Below, piece by piece: positions 18,294-27,441 of a DNA stretch of 64,000 nucleotides. Position 1 is the stretch's first letter. Each line of letters starts with the position of its first letter. This DNA comes from Streptomyces violaceorubidus (GTDB lineage: Bacteria > Actinomycetota > Actinomycetes > Streptomycetales > Streptomycetaceae). The notes beneath the pieces are model-generated. The model did no database searches and was not told the origin of the DNA. It saw nothing but the letters and a program-made list of their open reading frames with translations. A program made the translations under genes and the position numbers. Location: contig NZ_JODM01000022.1 of assembly GCF_000717995.1 (NCBI RefSeq), forward strand, positions 62,001-126,000. Reading direction: 5' to 3'.

Positions 18294-19631
18294 ATGACAC
18301 GCGCCATCTCCCTGCACGACGTGAGCAAGGCCTACGCGCGAGGCGTCCGCGTGGTGGACCGGCTGTCGCTGGACATCGCGCCGGGCGAGTTCCTCGTCCT
18401 GCTCGGCCCCTCCGGGTGCGGCAAGTCGACCGTACTGCGCATGATCGCCGGACTGGAGGAGATCACCGAGGGCGAGCTGACGCTGGACGGCGCGTACGCC
18501 AACGACCTGCTCCCCGCCGAACGGCGCATGGCGATGGTCTTCCAGAATTTCGCCCTGTACCCCAACATGACCACCCGCGGGAACATCGGCTTCCCCCTGC
18601 GCGTCGAGGACCCGCAGAGCGACCCCCGCCCCCGCGTGGACGCCACCGCCCGCATGCTGGGCATCGAGGACCTCCTCGACCGGCTCCCCGCCCAGCTCTC
18701 CGGCGGTGAACGCCAGCGGGTCGCGATGGGGCGGGCCATCGCCCGCCACCCCAGCGCCTTCCTGATGGACGAGCCGCTGTCCAACCTCGACGCCAAGCTC
18801 CGCAACCACCTGCGCGCCGAGATCACCAGACTGACCCGGGAGCTCGGGGTCACCACCATCTACGTCACCCACGACCAGTCCGAGGCCATGTCGCTGGGCG
18901 ACCGCGTCGCGGTCCTGCGCGGCGGGGTCCTTCAGCAGGTGGACACCCCGCGCGCCGTCTACGCCCTGCCCCGCAACGTCTTCGTCGCCGCCTTCATCGG
19001 CACCCCGCGCATCAACCTGCTGCGCGGCCTCGTGCGCGCGCCGCTCGACGGGGCGATGACGATCAGTCTGGGCAAGCAGTTCCTGCGCCTGCCCGAACCG
19101 CTCTCGCTGGACCACCAGTTGCTCCGCGTCCAGCAGGGCCGCGAGGTGATCGTGGGCCTGCGCTCGGAGGCCGTACGGATCGCGAAGCCCGCCTCCGCCC
19201 GCCCCGGCGAGGTGCTGCTCACCGGGCTGGTGGAGCACGTCGAGTTCCAGGGGCACGAGGTCCTCGTGCACTTCAACACCGGTTCCCGGCCGGCCGTCGT
19301 GCCCGACCTGGAGGCCCCGCGCCCGGTCGCCCGCCCGGCGCGGCGCCGCCGCCGCGACGGCACGGTCCTGGACCGGCTGCGGGAACGGGCGGGTGCCCTG
19401 CGCGCCGGACCGGTCGTCGTCATGGACGAACCGGAGGAGCCCGAACCCGCGGTCGCGCCGCCGGACGGCCGCCTCCCCGGCGACCTCATCGTCCGGACCA
19501 CCCCCGACATCGACCTCCGCCACGGCATGCAGGTGCCGCTCCTCGTCGACCTCGCCCACCTGTTCGTCTTCGACCAGCACGGCGACCGCATCTGCCCCGC
19601 CCCGGCGCGGCTGCCCGACCTGGAGGAGTGA
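18294..19631 (+). CDS. Orphan MalK/UgpC-type ABC ATPase
   Basis: A 445-aa ATP-binding protein of the carbohydrate-uptake CUT1 class. Walker A is GPSGCGKST near residue 39, the Q-loop region is VFQNFALYPNM, the signature LSGGERQRVAMGRA, Walker B FLMDEPLSNLDA and the switch YVTHDQSEAM. C-terminal OB-fold (TOBE-like) domains follow but are interrupted by an Arg/Pro/Glu-rich insert at about residues 335-400. No permease or binding-protein gene is near. In Streptomyces one ATPase (MsiK) energises many sugar importers; this could be a second shared ATPase or a diverged paralogue. Confidence 0.9.
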   Translation: MTRAISLHDVSKAYARGVRVVDRLSLDIAPGEFLVLLGPSGCGKSTVLRMIAGLEEITEGELTLDGAYANDLLPAERRMAMVFQNFALYPNMTTRGNIGFPLRVEDPQSDPRPRVDATARMLGIEDLLDRLPAQLSGGERQRVAMGRAIARHPSAFLMDEPLSNLDAKLRNHLRAEITRLTRELGVTTIYVTHDQSEAMSLGDRVAVLRGGVLQQVDTPRAVYALPRNVFVAAFIGTPRINLLRGLVRAPLDGAMTISLGKQFLRLPEPLSLDHQLLRVQQGREVIVGLRSEAVRIAKPASARPGEVLLTGLVEHVEFQGHEVLVHFNTGSRPAVVPDLEAPRPVARPARRRRRDGTVLDRLRERAGALRAGPVVVMDEPEEPEPAVAPPDGRLPGDLIVRTTPDIDLRHGMQVPLLVDLAHLFVFDQHGDRICPAPARLPDLEE

Positions 19632-19698
19632 TCCCGGCCCGACCGCGCACTCCGGGAGGGTGAGCCGCGCCACCATCGGGGGAGCCCCTGGTGCCGTA

Positions 19699-19717
19699 AA
19701 ACTAACGGCGCTAGTTT
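19699..19717. promoter_or_regulatory. TetR operator upstream of the aldehyde dehydrogenase operon
   Basis: AAACTAACGGCGCTAGTTT, 16 of 19 positions symmetric. The same palindrome type occurs at 27442-27460 between a TetR gene and an acyl-CoA dehydrogenase gene. Confidence 0.75.
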
Positions 19718-19753
19718 GGGGTCGGACGACGAGGCCCGCCCGGAAGGAACGCC

Positions 19754-21142
19754 ATGAAGGCACACGACGGCATGTACATCGACGGAGCCTGGCGCCCCGC
19801 CGACGGCCGGGACACGATCGAGGTCGTGAACCCGGCCGACGAGCAGGTGATCGGCCAGGTCCCCGCCGGCACCGCCCTGGACGTCGACAGCGCCGTACGG
19901 GCCGCCCGCGCCGCCCTGCCGGGCTGGGCCGCCACCCCGCCCGCCGAGCGGGCCGCGCGCCTGGCCGCGCTGCGGGACGTCCTGGTGGCCCGCAAGGACG
20001 AGATCGCCGAGACGGTCACCGCCGAACTGGGCTCCCCGCTGAAGTTCTCGCAGGCCGTGCACGCCGGCGCCCCCATCGCGGTCGCCGGCTCCTACGCGGA
20101 GCTGGCGGCGACCCACAGCTTCGAGGAGAAGGTCGGCAACTCCGTCGTCCACCACGAGCCGGTCGGCGTGGTCGGCGCGATCACTCCCTGGAACTACCCC
20201 CTCCACCAGATCGTCGCCAAGGTCGCCCCGGCGCTCGCGGCCGGCTGCACCGTCGTGCTCAAGCCCGCCGAGGACACCCCGCTGACCGCGCAGCTCTTCG
20301 CCGAGGCGGTGCACGAGGCGGGCGTCCCGGCGGGCGTCTTCAACCTGGTCACCGGCCTCGGCCCGGTCGCCGGCCAGGCCCTCGCCGAACACCCCGGCGT
20401 CGACCTGGTCTCCTTCACCGGCTCCACCGCCGTCGGCCGCCGGATCGGCGCCACCGCGGGCGCCGCCGTCAAGAAGGTCGCCCTCGAACTCGGCGGCAAG
20501 TCCGCCAACGTGATCCTCCCGAGCGCCGACCTGGCCAAGGCCGTCAACGTCGGCGTCGCCAACGTCATGTCCAACTCCGGCCAGACGTGCAGCGCCTGGA
20601 CCCGCATGCTGGTCCACCGCGACCAGTACGACGAGGCGGTGGGGCTGGCCGCCGAGGCCGCCGCGAAGTACGGCGACCGGATCGGCCCCGTCGTCAACGC
20701 CAAGCAGCGGGAGCGGGTGCGCGGCTACATCGAGAAGGGCGTCGCCGAGGGCGCGCGCCTGGTCGCGGGCGGCCCCGAGGCCCCGCGCGAGCAGGGGTAC
20801 TTCGTCAGCCCGACGGTCTTCGCCGACGTGCGCGAGGACATGACCATCGCCCAGGAGGAGATCTTCGGCCCGGTCCTGTCCCTCCTCCGCTACGAGGACG
20901 AGGACGACGCCCTGCGGATCGCCAACGGCACGGTCTACGGCCTCGCCGGTGCCGTCTGGGCCGGGGACGAGGCCGAGGCGGTCGCCTTCGCCCGCCGGAT
21001 GGACACCGGGCAGGTCGACATCAACGGCGGCCGGTTCAACCCGCTGGCGCCCTTCGGCGGCTACAAGCAGTCCGGCGTGGGCCGCGAACTGGGCGCGCAC
21101 GGCCTGGCCGAGTACCTCCAGACCAAGTCCCTCCAGTTCTAG
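19754..21142 (+). CDS. NAD(P)-dependent aldehyde dehydrogenase
   Basis: A 462-aa ALDH-superfamily enzyme that oxidises an aldehyde to an acid. The catalytic Cys279 lies in NSGQTCSAW and the general base Glu245 in [10 protein letters not shown]. The cofactor segment is [13 protein letters not shown], and the C-terminus has [18 protein letters not shown]. It starts at the ATG at 19754 after GGAAGGAAC. It is followed after 22 bp by a zinc alcohol dehydrogenase, so the pair may turn an alcohol to an acid in two steps. An AAACTA-type operator sits 37 bp upstream. Confidence 0.95.
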   Translation: MKAHDGMYIDGAWRPADGRDTIEVVNPADEQVIGQVPAGTALDVDSAVRAARAALPGWAATPPAERAARLAALRDVLVARKDEIAETVTAELGSPLKFSQAVHAGAPIAVAGSYAELAATHSFEEKVGNSVVHHEPVGVVGAITPWNYPLHQIVAKVAPALAAGCTVVLKPAEDTPLTAQLFAEAVHEAGVPAGVFNLVTGLGPVAGQALAEHPGVDLVSFTGSTAVGRRIGATAGAAVKKVALELGGKSANVILPSADLAKAVNVGVANVMSNSGQTCSAWTRMLVHRDQYDEAVGLAAEAAAKYGDRIGPVVNAKQRERVRGYIEKGVAEGARLVAGGPEAPREQGYFVSPTVFADVREDMTIAQEEIFGPVLSLLRYEDEDDALRIANGTVYGLAGAVWAGDEAEAVAFARRMDTGQVDINGGRFNPLAPFGGYKQSGVGRELGAHGLAEYLQTKSLQF

Positions 21143-21164
21143 CCCGCAGGGGAGTCCCCACCTC

Positions 21165-22262
21165 ATGGCCGTCCGTACCGCAGTCCGTGCCGCCGTCGTA
21201 CCCGCTGTCGGAGCCCCCCTGGAGGTCACCGGGATCGAGCTGCCCGAGCCCGGCCCCGGCCGGGTCCGGGTGCGGCTCGCCGCCGCCGGGGTCTGCCACT
21301 CCGACCTGTCCCTGTCCAACGGCACCATGCGCGTGCCGCTGCCCGCCGTCCTCGGCCACGAGGGCGCCGGCACCGTCGTCGCCGTCGGCGAGGGCGTCAG
21401 CCACGTCGCGCCCGGCGACGCGGTGGTCCTCAACTGGGCCCCGTCCTGCGGCGCCTGCCACGCCTGCTCGCTCGGCGAGGTCTGGCTGTGCGCGAACGCC
21501 CTGGCCGGCGCCGCCGACGTGCACGCCCGCCGCGCCGACGACGGCACCGACCTGCACCCCGGCCTGAACGTCGCCGCGTTCGCCGAGGAGACGGTTGTGT
21601 CCGCTTCCTGCGTCCTGCCGGCCCCCGAGGGCATCCCCCTCACCGAGGCGGCGCTGCTCGGCTGCGCCGTCCTCACCGGCTACGGCGCCGTCCACCACTC
21701 GGCGAAGGTCCGCGAGGGCGAGACGGTCGCGGTCTTCGGCGTCGGGGGAGTGGGCCTCGCCACCCTCCAGGCGGCCAGGATCGCGGGCGCGTCGACGATC
21801 GTCGCGGTCGACGTGTCCCCGGAGAAGGAGGAACTGGCCCGCGCCGCAGGCGCCACCGACTACCTCCTCGCCTCCGACACCACCGCCCGCGAGATCCGCG
21901 CGCTCACCGGAAAGCAGGGTGTCGACGTCGCCGTGGAGTGCGTCGGCCGCGCGGTCACCATCCGCACCGCCTGGGAGTCCACCCGGCGCGGTGGCCGCAC
22001 CACGGTCGTCGGCATCGGAGGCAAGGACCAGCTGGTCACCTTCAACGCCCTGGAGATCTTCCACTGGGGCCGCACCCTCTCCGGCTGCGTCTACGGCAAC
22101 GCCGACCCCGCCCGCGACCTCCCGGTCCTCGCCGAACACGCCCGCGCCGGCCGCCTCGACCTCGGCGCCCTGGTCACCGAGCGCATCGCCCTGGACGGCA
22201 TCCCGGCCGCCTTCGAGAACATGCTGGCGGGCAAGGGCGGACGGGCCCTGGTGGTCTTCTAG
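21165..22262 (+). CDS. Zinc-dependent alcohol dehydrogenase (class III-like)
   Basis: A 365-aa MDR enzyme. Catalytic zinc ligands are Cys44 (GVCHSD) and His65/Glu66 (GHEGAG), with the Cys in LLGCAVLTG. The structural zinc site is Cys95, Cys98, Cys101 and Cys109. The Rossmann motif is GVGGVG. The LLGCAVLTGYGAV segment is typical of the glutathione- or mycothiol-dependent formaldehyde dehydrogenase branch, but also of aryl-alcohol dehydrogenases. It is the second gene of the operon with the aldehyde dehydrogenase and presumably shares its TetR control. Confidence 0.93.
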   Translation: MAVRTAVRAAVVPAVGAPLEVTGIELPEPGPGRVRVRLAAAGVCHSDLSLSNGTMRVPLPAVLGHEGAGTVVAVGEGVSHVAPGDAVVLNWAPSCGACHACSLGEVWLCANALAGAADVHARRADDGTDLHPGLNVAAFAEETVVSASCVLPAPEGIPLTEAALLGCAVLTGYGAVHHSAKVREGETVAVFGVGGVGLATLQAARIAGASTIVAVDVSPEKEELARAAGATDYLLASDTTAREIRALTGKQGVDVAVECVGRAVTIRTAWESTRRGGRTTVVGIGGKDQLVTFNALEIFHWGRTLSGCVYGNADPARDLPVLAEHARAGRLDLGALVTERIALDGIPAAFENMLAGKGGRALVVF

Positions 22263-22681
22263 ACCCCGCTCCCGTAAAGGGGCCGGAGCCGGGGGTCCGC
22301 ACCGCGCGGGCGACCGGGTCGCCCGGGATACGGGAGCCCGCACCACACAGGCCGCCTCACGGCAGGGCGCGGGCGGCTCGGGCGTGGGTGGCTCGGGTGT
22401 GTGCGGCTCGGGCGTGGGACAGGCCCTGGGTGCTGACCCGGGCTCCGGGGTGGGTTTCTGGGCTCGGGGGATTCATGGGGCCCGGGGTGGGTGCCGGGGC
22501 GTCGGGCGGTGCCTGGGACCCGGGTGCTCACCCGGGCTCCGGGGTGGGTTTCCGGGCCCTGGGGGTTCCTGGTCCAGGGTGCGTGCCGGGCTCTCCGGCG
22601 GTGCCAGCCCCTCCGGTGGTGCCGGGGTCGCCGCGCGGGCGGTCCGCTCGGCATCCCCGCGCCGGGACCTACGGGCGGGTT
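22263..22681. repeat. Gap with a 36-bp repeat at 94-bp spacing
   Basis: No credible gene. GGGTGCT-ACCCGGGCTCCGG and the following GGTGGGTTTC-GGGC occur at 22428 and again at 22522 with two mismatches over 36 bp. Shorter GGGTG/GGCTCGGG echoes occur between 22370 and 22600. A GC-rich stem near 22265-22297 may terminate the dehydrogenase operon. Confidence 0.6.
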
Positions 22682-23659
22682 CTAGACGCGGCCCGCGTCC
22701 TCGCGTCGCCGCTCCGCCGTGGGCTCGGCCTGACCGGGGATCGCGGCCGTGCGCCTGCGCGAGCGCGACACCGCCACGCCCGCCAGACACAGCGCGCCGC
22801 CCGCCAGGGTGAGCAGCCCCGGTACCTCGCCCAGCGTCAGCCACGACATCAGCACGACCAGCGCGGGTACGGCGTACGTGGTCGCGCCCATGCGCCCGGC
22901 GGTCGTGCGGGCCAGGGCGTAGGCCCACGTCGTGAACGCCAGCGCGGTCGGGAACACGCCCAGGTACACCATGTTGAGCGTGGCGGAGACCGGCGCCTCG
23001 GCCGCATCGTGCACCAGCTGCCCGGCGAACGGCAGGCACAGCACCGCCCCCACCAGGCACCCGAACGTCGTCACCTGAAGGGCGCTCGCGTGCGCCAGCG
23101 CGGGCTTCTGGGCCACCACCCCGCCCGCGTACGCCATCGCGGCGAGCAGGCACAGCACCACCCCGAGCAGCGAGGAACCGCCCCCGCCCGACATGGACAG
23201 GCCCACCGTCACCGCACCGGCGAACGACACCGCCATCCCCGCCAGCAGCCGCGGCGGCAGCGCGTCGCCCAGCAGCCGCGCGCCGAGCAGCGCGATGAGG
23301 ATCGGGCCGACGTTGACCACGAGGGCGGCCGTACCGGCGTCCACCTGCTGCTCGCCCCAGTTCAGGACGACCATGTAGAAGCCGAACCACAGCACCCCCG
23401 ATATCGCGATCCCGCGCCAGGCCGAGCGCGGCGGCACGCCCTCCCGGCGCAGCAGACAGATCACGCCGAGGGCCAGCGCGCCGGACAGCAGCCGCCCGAG
23501 GGCCAGCGCGCCCGGCGAGTACGCCTCGCCCGCGCTGCGGATGGAGACGAACGCGGACGCCCACAGCACGACGGTGACGGTGGCGGCTCCGGCCGCGAGC
23601 AGTTCCGGACGGCGGTGCGGGGGGAGGACACGGGACGACGCGGGGGCGGTGCTCATCAT
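22682..23659 (-). CDS. EamA/DMT-family transporter
   Basis: A 325-aa protein with ten predicted helices in two five-helix halves (first half LWASAFVSIRSAG, second half ALAFTTWAYALARTTAG). Such permeases export amino acids, nucleosides or other metabolites. The first two codons are both ATG. It ends in an Arg-rich cytoplasmic tail. It is followed upstream, in the same orientation, by an ArsR-type regulator gene 75 bp away; the two could form a unit. Confidence 0.9.
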   Translation of the reverse strand: MMSTAPASSRVLPPHRRPELLAAGAATVTVVLWASAFVSIRSAGEAYSPGALALGRLLSGALALGVICLLRREGVPPRSAWRGIAISGVLWFGFYMVVLNWGEQQVDAGTAALVVNVGPILIALLGARLLGDALPPRLLAGMAVSFAGAVTVGLSMSGGGGSSLLGVVLCLLAAMAYAGGVVAQKPALAHASALQVTTFGCLVGAVLCLPFAGQLVHDAAEAPVSATLNMVYLGVFPTALAFTTWAYALARTTAGRMGATTYAVPALVVLMSWLTLGEVPGLLTLAGGALCLAGVAVSRSRRRTAAIPGQAEPTAERRREDAGRV

Positions 23660-23734
23660 GCTCCAGAGGCTAGGCGGCGGAAACGGGTGTGTGCTCGCGG
23701 ATTTCGGACGGGGAGCAGGGGCGGGGCACGGCCC

Positions 23735-24442
23735 TCAGCGCAGCGCCGCCGGGTCGATGCCCAGCAGTCCGGTCAGCGCGTCCTCGCCCGCCGGTGTCAC
23801 CTTCACCGCCCGCTCCGAGCCGATGCGCACGCACCAGCCCTCGTCCAGGGCGTGCCGGCACAGCGCCGCGCCCGCGACACCCGCGAGGTGGGGGCGGCGC
23901 TCGGTCCAGTCGAGGCAGGCCCGGGCCAGCGGTCTGCGCCCGGTACGCCGCAGGGGGATCCCGGTGGCGTCGAACCAGGTGAGCCCGGCGTCGGTGAGTG
24001 CGAAACCGGTGTCCTGGCGCAGCAGTCCGCGCACGGTGAGCGCGTCGGTGACCGCGATCCCGAGCCGTCCGGCGAGATGGTCGTAGCAGGTGCGGCCCGC
24101 GGCCATCGCCGACCCGGCGCTGGAGGCCCGCAGCGTGCGCGGACGTCGTGCCTGGGGCGCCACCTGCGCGGCCAGGTCCTCCACCAGCTGCGCGACCCGT
24201 TCGTCGGCGAGCCGCACGTACCGGTGCCGCCCCTGCCGCTCCTCGGCGAGCAGCCCGCCCGCGACGAGCTTGCCGAGGTGCTCGCTCAGCGTCGACGCGG
24301 CCACCCCCGCGTGCCGGGCGAGCTCACCGGCGGTCCACGCCCGCCCGTCGAGCAGTGCCAGCAGGCACGCGGCCCTGCTCTCGTCGGCGATCAGCCCGGC
24401 CAGTCGCGCCAGTCCGGGTGCGCCCGGGTCCTTCGAGGTCAT
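23735..24442 (-). CDS. ArsR-family transcriptional regulator
   Basis: A 235-aa regulator. The N-terminal winged helix (RLAGLIADESRAACLLALLDGRAW, then AGELARHAGVAASTLSEHLGKLVAGGLL, then RHRYVRL) is ArsR-like. A longer C-terminal domain of about 130 residues follows, as in the ArsR proteins often found beside transporters. No metal-binding Cys pair is seen in the HTH. I start at the ATG at 24442; the ATG at 24478 would add 12 residues. It probably regulates itself and the DMT transporter downstream. Confidence 0.87.
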   Translation of the reverse strand: MTSKDPGAPGLARLAGLIADESRAACLLALLDGRAWTAGELARHAGVAASTLSEHLGKLVAGGLLAEERQGRHRYVRLADERVAQLVEDLAAQVAPQARRPRTLRASSAGSAMAAGRTCYDHLAGRLGIAVTDALTVRGLLRQDTGFALTDAGLTWFDATGIPLRRTGRRPLARACLDWTERRPHLAGVAGAALCRHALDEGWCVRIGSERAVKVTPAGEDALTGLLGIDPAALR

Positions 24443-24587
24443 GCCCCCAGCATGCGTCACGGACGGTTCGGCGAGCACCGAAGCGTCCGGGCCGGGAAGG
24501 CGGGCACCAGGAAGGCGGAGGAAATAATGGTGTTTGTCTCTTTATTCTTACCTTGAGGGGCGAAAGCGTGTGCGAGCAGGAGGCGGC

Positions 24588-25418
24588 ATGGTGGAGGCGG
24601 AGGTACGGCACCGGAACAACGTGACGGTGACCGGCGACCCCGACGGGCCGGTGGTGGTGCTGGCCCACGGATTCGGCTGCGACCAGAACATGTGGCGTCT
24701 GGTGGTGCCCAGGCTGGCCGGGCGCTACAAGGTCGTCCTGTTCGACTACGTCGGTTCGGGCGGGTCCGACCTGTCGGCCTGGGCCCCGGAGCGGTACGCG
24801 TCGCTGGAGGGGTACGCGCAGGACGTGGTCGACGTTCTGCGGGCGCTGGACCTGCGGCGGGTGACGTTCGTCGGGCATTCGGTGAGCGCGATGGCCGGGG
24901 TCCTGGCCGCCCGCACCGCACCCGAGCGGATCGGATCCCTGGTCATGGTCACCCCCTCCCCGCGCTACATCGACGACGACGGGTACCGCGGCGGCTTCAC
25001 GGCGGCCGACATCGAGGAACTGCTGGCGTCCCTGGACTCGAACTACCTCGGCTGGTCGTCCGCGATGGCCCCGGTGATCATGGGCAACCCCGACCGGCCG
25101 GAGCTGGGCCAGGAGCTGACCGACAGCTTCTGTGCGACCGACCCGGCGATGGCCCGGGTGTTCGCGCGCACCACGTTCCTCTCGGACAACCGTGAGGACC
25201 TGGACGGGGTGACGGTGCCCACGCTGGTCCTCGAATGCGCCGAGGACGCCATCGCTCCCCGGGGGGTGGGTTCGTTCGTGCGGTCGCGCGTCCCCGGGGC
25301 CCGGCTGGTCACACTGGACGCCACCGGGCACTGCCCCCAGCTCAGCGCTCCCGAGGCCACCGCCGACGCCGTACTCGACTTCCTGGACCGTGTCCATGGC
25401 TCCCGGCCGGACTCCTGA
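24588..25418 (+). CDS. RsbQ-like alpha/beta hydrolase
   Basis: A 276-aa hydrolase close in pattern to Bacillus RsbQ and the plant D14/KAI2 receptors. The triad is Ser98 in VGHSVSAM, Asp220 and His248 (ATGHCPQLS), and the oxyanion segment is AHGFGCDQNMW. In Bacillus, RsbQ is the partner that activates the PAS phosphatase RsbP during energy stress. Here the next gene encodes a PAS-PP2C protein that overlaps this one by 29 bp. Start ATG at 24588 with a strong AGGAGG. Confidence 0.92.
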   Translation: MVEAEVRHRNNVTVTGDPDGPVVVLAHGFGCDQNMWRLVVPRLAGRYKVVLFDYVGSGGSDLSAWAPERYASLEGYAQDVVDVLRALDLRRVTFVGHSVSAMAGVLAARTAPERIGSLVMVTPSPRYIDDDGYRGGFTAADIEELLASLDSNYLGWSSAMAPVIMGNPDRPELGQELTDSFCATDPAMARVFARTTFLSDNREDLDGVTVPTLVLECAEDAIAPRGVGSFVRSRVPGARLVTLDATGHCPQLSAPEATADAVLDFLDRVHGSRPDS

Positions 25419-26790
25419 CCCCGCCCCCGGCGACGACCCGGGTGGACGAGTGCCCCCGTCCGGCGTGCCCGTCCCGGAGGACAGCGCCGAGGAACTCTAC
25501 GACGCCGCGCCCTGCGGCTTCCTGTCCACGGCCATGGACGGCACCGTCACCAAGGTCAACGCCACGCTGCTGGACTGGCTCGGCCTCGAGCGGCGCGAGG
25601 TGGTGGGCCTGATGCGCTTCGCCGACCTGCTCACCGTCGGCGGGAAGCTCTACCACGAGACCCACTTCGCCCCCCTGCTGAGCCTGCGGGGCGAGATCGG
25701 CGGCATCGCGCTGGAGATGCGGACGGCCACGGGCGGACGGCTGCCGGTGCTCGTCTCCGCCGCGGTCAAGAAGGACGCGGACGGCGAGCCGGTACTGATC
25801 CGCACCACGGTCTTCGACGCCTCCGACCGACGCGCCTACGAGGAGGAACTGCTGCGCCGCAGGAGGGCCGCCGACGAGGCCCGCGAGCTGGCCGAGGCGG
25901 CGCGGCGAGAGGCGGAGGCGGCGCGGCGGGAGGCGGAGGCGGCACGGCGGGGGGCGGAGGCGGCGCGGCGGGAGGCGGAGGCGGCGCGCTCCCGCTCCGA
26001 GGCGGACCGGGCCCGGCTGACCGACGCCCTCGTCGTGCTCCAGCAGGCCCTGCTGCCCGCCGAACTCCCCACCGTCCCGGGCCTGGACGTGGCCTCCTAC
26101 TACTACACGGCCTCGCCCGACCGGCTCGGCGGCGACTTCTACGACCTGTTCGCCCTCGGCGCGGGGCGCTGGGCCTTCTTCCTCGGCGACGTGAGCGGCA
26201 AGGGCCCCAAGGCCGCCGCCGTCACGTCCCTCACCCGCTACACCCTGCGGGCGGCCGTCTTCCACGACTCCGACCCGGTCAGCGCCCTGGCCACGCTCAA
26301 CGCCGTCCTCTACGACCGCTACGGCCTCAAGGCCGACCCCCGCCACTGCACCGCCGTCGTCGGCGTCGTCGAACCGGACGACGACCGCGGCCGCACGACG
26401 GTCCGCCTCGCCTCCGGCGGGCACCCGCCCGCGCTGGTGCTGCGGGCCGGTGCCCCGGTCGACGGTCCGGGGCGGGCCGACTACCTCACCACTCCCGGCG
26501 GCATGCTGGTCGGCGCGCTGCCCGACGCCGTCTTCACTCCCGCCACCGCCGTCCTCTACCCCGGCGACACCCTGCTGCTCTACACCGACGGCCTGACCGA
26601 GGCCCGCACGGACCCCGAGCGCACCACCCTCTACGGCGACGAACGGCTGCGGGACTTCGCCGCCCGGCAGGCGTCCACGGCACCCGGGGACGTGATCGCC
26701 GCCGTGGCCGCCCTGCTGGAGAAGCTCGGCGACGGTGTCGACGACGACACCGCCCTGCTCGCCCTGGGGGCCCCTAGCCGTCCCGACTGA
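25390..26790 (+). CDS. RsbP-like PAS-coiled-coil-PP2C phosphatase
   Basis: A 466-aa protein in three parts. A PAS domain covers about residues 35-150 (AAPCGFLSTAMDGTVTKVN). A charged coiled coil at about 150-220 contains a perfect seven-residue EAARREA repeat. A SpoIIE-type PP2C domain covers about 230-462, with LGGDFYDLF, GDVSGKGPKAA, ASGGHPPAL, YTDGLTEAR and DDTALL metal/catalytic motifs. The likely substrate is an anti-anti-sigma factor, as for RsbP acting on RsbV. Start is GTG 25390 or ATG 25396, inside the RsbQ gene, implying coupled translation. Its 3' end overlaps the convergent TetR gene by 17 bp. Confidence 0.92.
   Translation: MSMAPGRTPDPAPGDDPGGRVPPSGVPVPEDSAEELYDAAPCGFLSTAMDGTVTKVNATLLDWLGLERREVVGLMRFADLLTVGGKLYHETHFAPLLSLRGEIGGIALEMRTATGGRLPVLVSAAVKKDADGEPVLIRTTVFDASDRRAYEEELLRRRRAADEARELAEAARREAEAARREAEAARRGAEAARREAEAARSRSEADRARLTDALVVLQQALLPAELPTVPGLDVASYYYTASPDRLGGDFYDLFALGAGRWAFFLGDVSGKGPKAAAVTSLTRYTLRAAVFHDSDPVSALATLNAVLYDRYGLKADPRHCTAVVGVVEPDDDRGRTTVRLASGGHPPALVLRAGAPVDGPGRADYLTTPGGMLVGALPDAVFTPATAVLYPGDTLLLYTDGLTEARTDPERTTLYGDERLRDFAARQASTAPGDVIAAVAALLEKLGDGVDDDTALLALGAPSRPD
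25891..25995 (+). repeat. Five 21-bp tandem repeats encoding a heptad coiled coil
   Basis: Units of 21 bp (consensus GCGGAGGCGGCGCGGCGGGAG, given here as one unit less the final base: GCGGAGGCGGCGCGGCGGGA) run head to tail and encode A-E-A-A-R-R-E heptads linking the PAS and phosphatase domains. Confidence 0.93.
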
Positions 26791-27415
26791 GCCGCTCGTA
26801 CTGCTGCGCGAGCCCGTCCAGCAGCGCCGTCAGGCCGGTGTCGAAGGCGCGCTCGTCGATCTTCTCCTGCTGCTCCGCCAGGAGGTGGGCCTGCTGGAGG
26901 TGCGGGTAGTCCGCGGGATCGTAGGCACCCGCGTCGTCCACGAAGCCGCCGGCGAAGGAGCCGAGCGCCGAGCCCATGATGAAGTAGCGCATCAGCGCGC
27001 CGATGGACGTGGCCTGCGCCGGGGGCCAGCCCGCCCGGACCATCGCGCCGTAGACGGCGTCCGCGAGGTGCAGCGCGGCCGGGCGGCGGCCCGGGCCGTG
27101 GGCCAGCACCGGGACGATGTTGGGGTGCTCGCGCAGCGCCGTCCGGTACGAGACCGCCCAGTCGTGCAGCGCGGTCCGCCACTCCCGGCCGTCCTCGAAC
27201 ATCGACAGGTCGACCCGCGCGCTCACCGAGTCGGCGACGGCCTCCAGGATCTCGTCCTTGGTGCGGAAGTGGTTGTAGAGCGAGGGCCCGCTGACGCCCA
27301 GTTCCGCGGCCAGCCGGCGGGTGGAGACGGCCGCGAGACCCTCCGTGTCCACCAGAGCGCGGGCCGTCTCGACGATCCGGTCGGTGCTGAGCAGGGGCTT
27401 GCGCGGTCGGGCCAT
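26774..27415 (-). CDS. TetR-family regulator with C-terminal TetR_C-like domain
   Basis: A 213-aa regulator; the HTH is TARALVDTEGLAAVSTRRLAAELGVSGPSLYNHFRTK. The ATG at 27415 (MARPRK) is preferred to one three codons upstream. It is divergent from the acyl-CoA dehydrogenase gene at 27519, with the 19-bp palindrome 27442-27460 between. The same palindrome at 19699 suggests it also controls the aldehyde/alcohol dehydrogenase operon. Confidence 0.92.
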   Translation of the reverse strand: MARPRKPLLSTDRIVETARALVDTEGLAAVSTRRLAAELGVSGPSLYNHFRTKDEILEAVADSVSARVDLSMFEDGREWRTALHDWAVSYRTALREHPNIVPVLAHGPGRRPAALHLADAVYGAMVRAGWPPAQATSIGALMRYFIMGSALGSFAGGFVDDAGAYDPADYPHLQQAHLLAEQQEKIDERAFDTGLTALLDGLAQQYERLSRDG

Positions 27416-27441
27416 GGCGCACATAGTAGGGCTGCGGCTTT

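Noticed and set aside
18959..21676. A 905-codon open frame on the minus strand opposite the ABC ATPase and aldehyde dehydrogenase
   Set aside because: Antisense shadow; no motif, and the plus-strand genes account for the interval.
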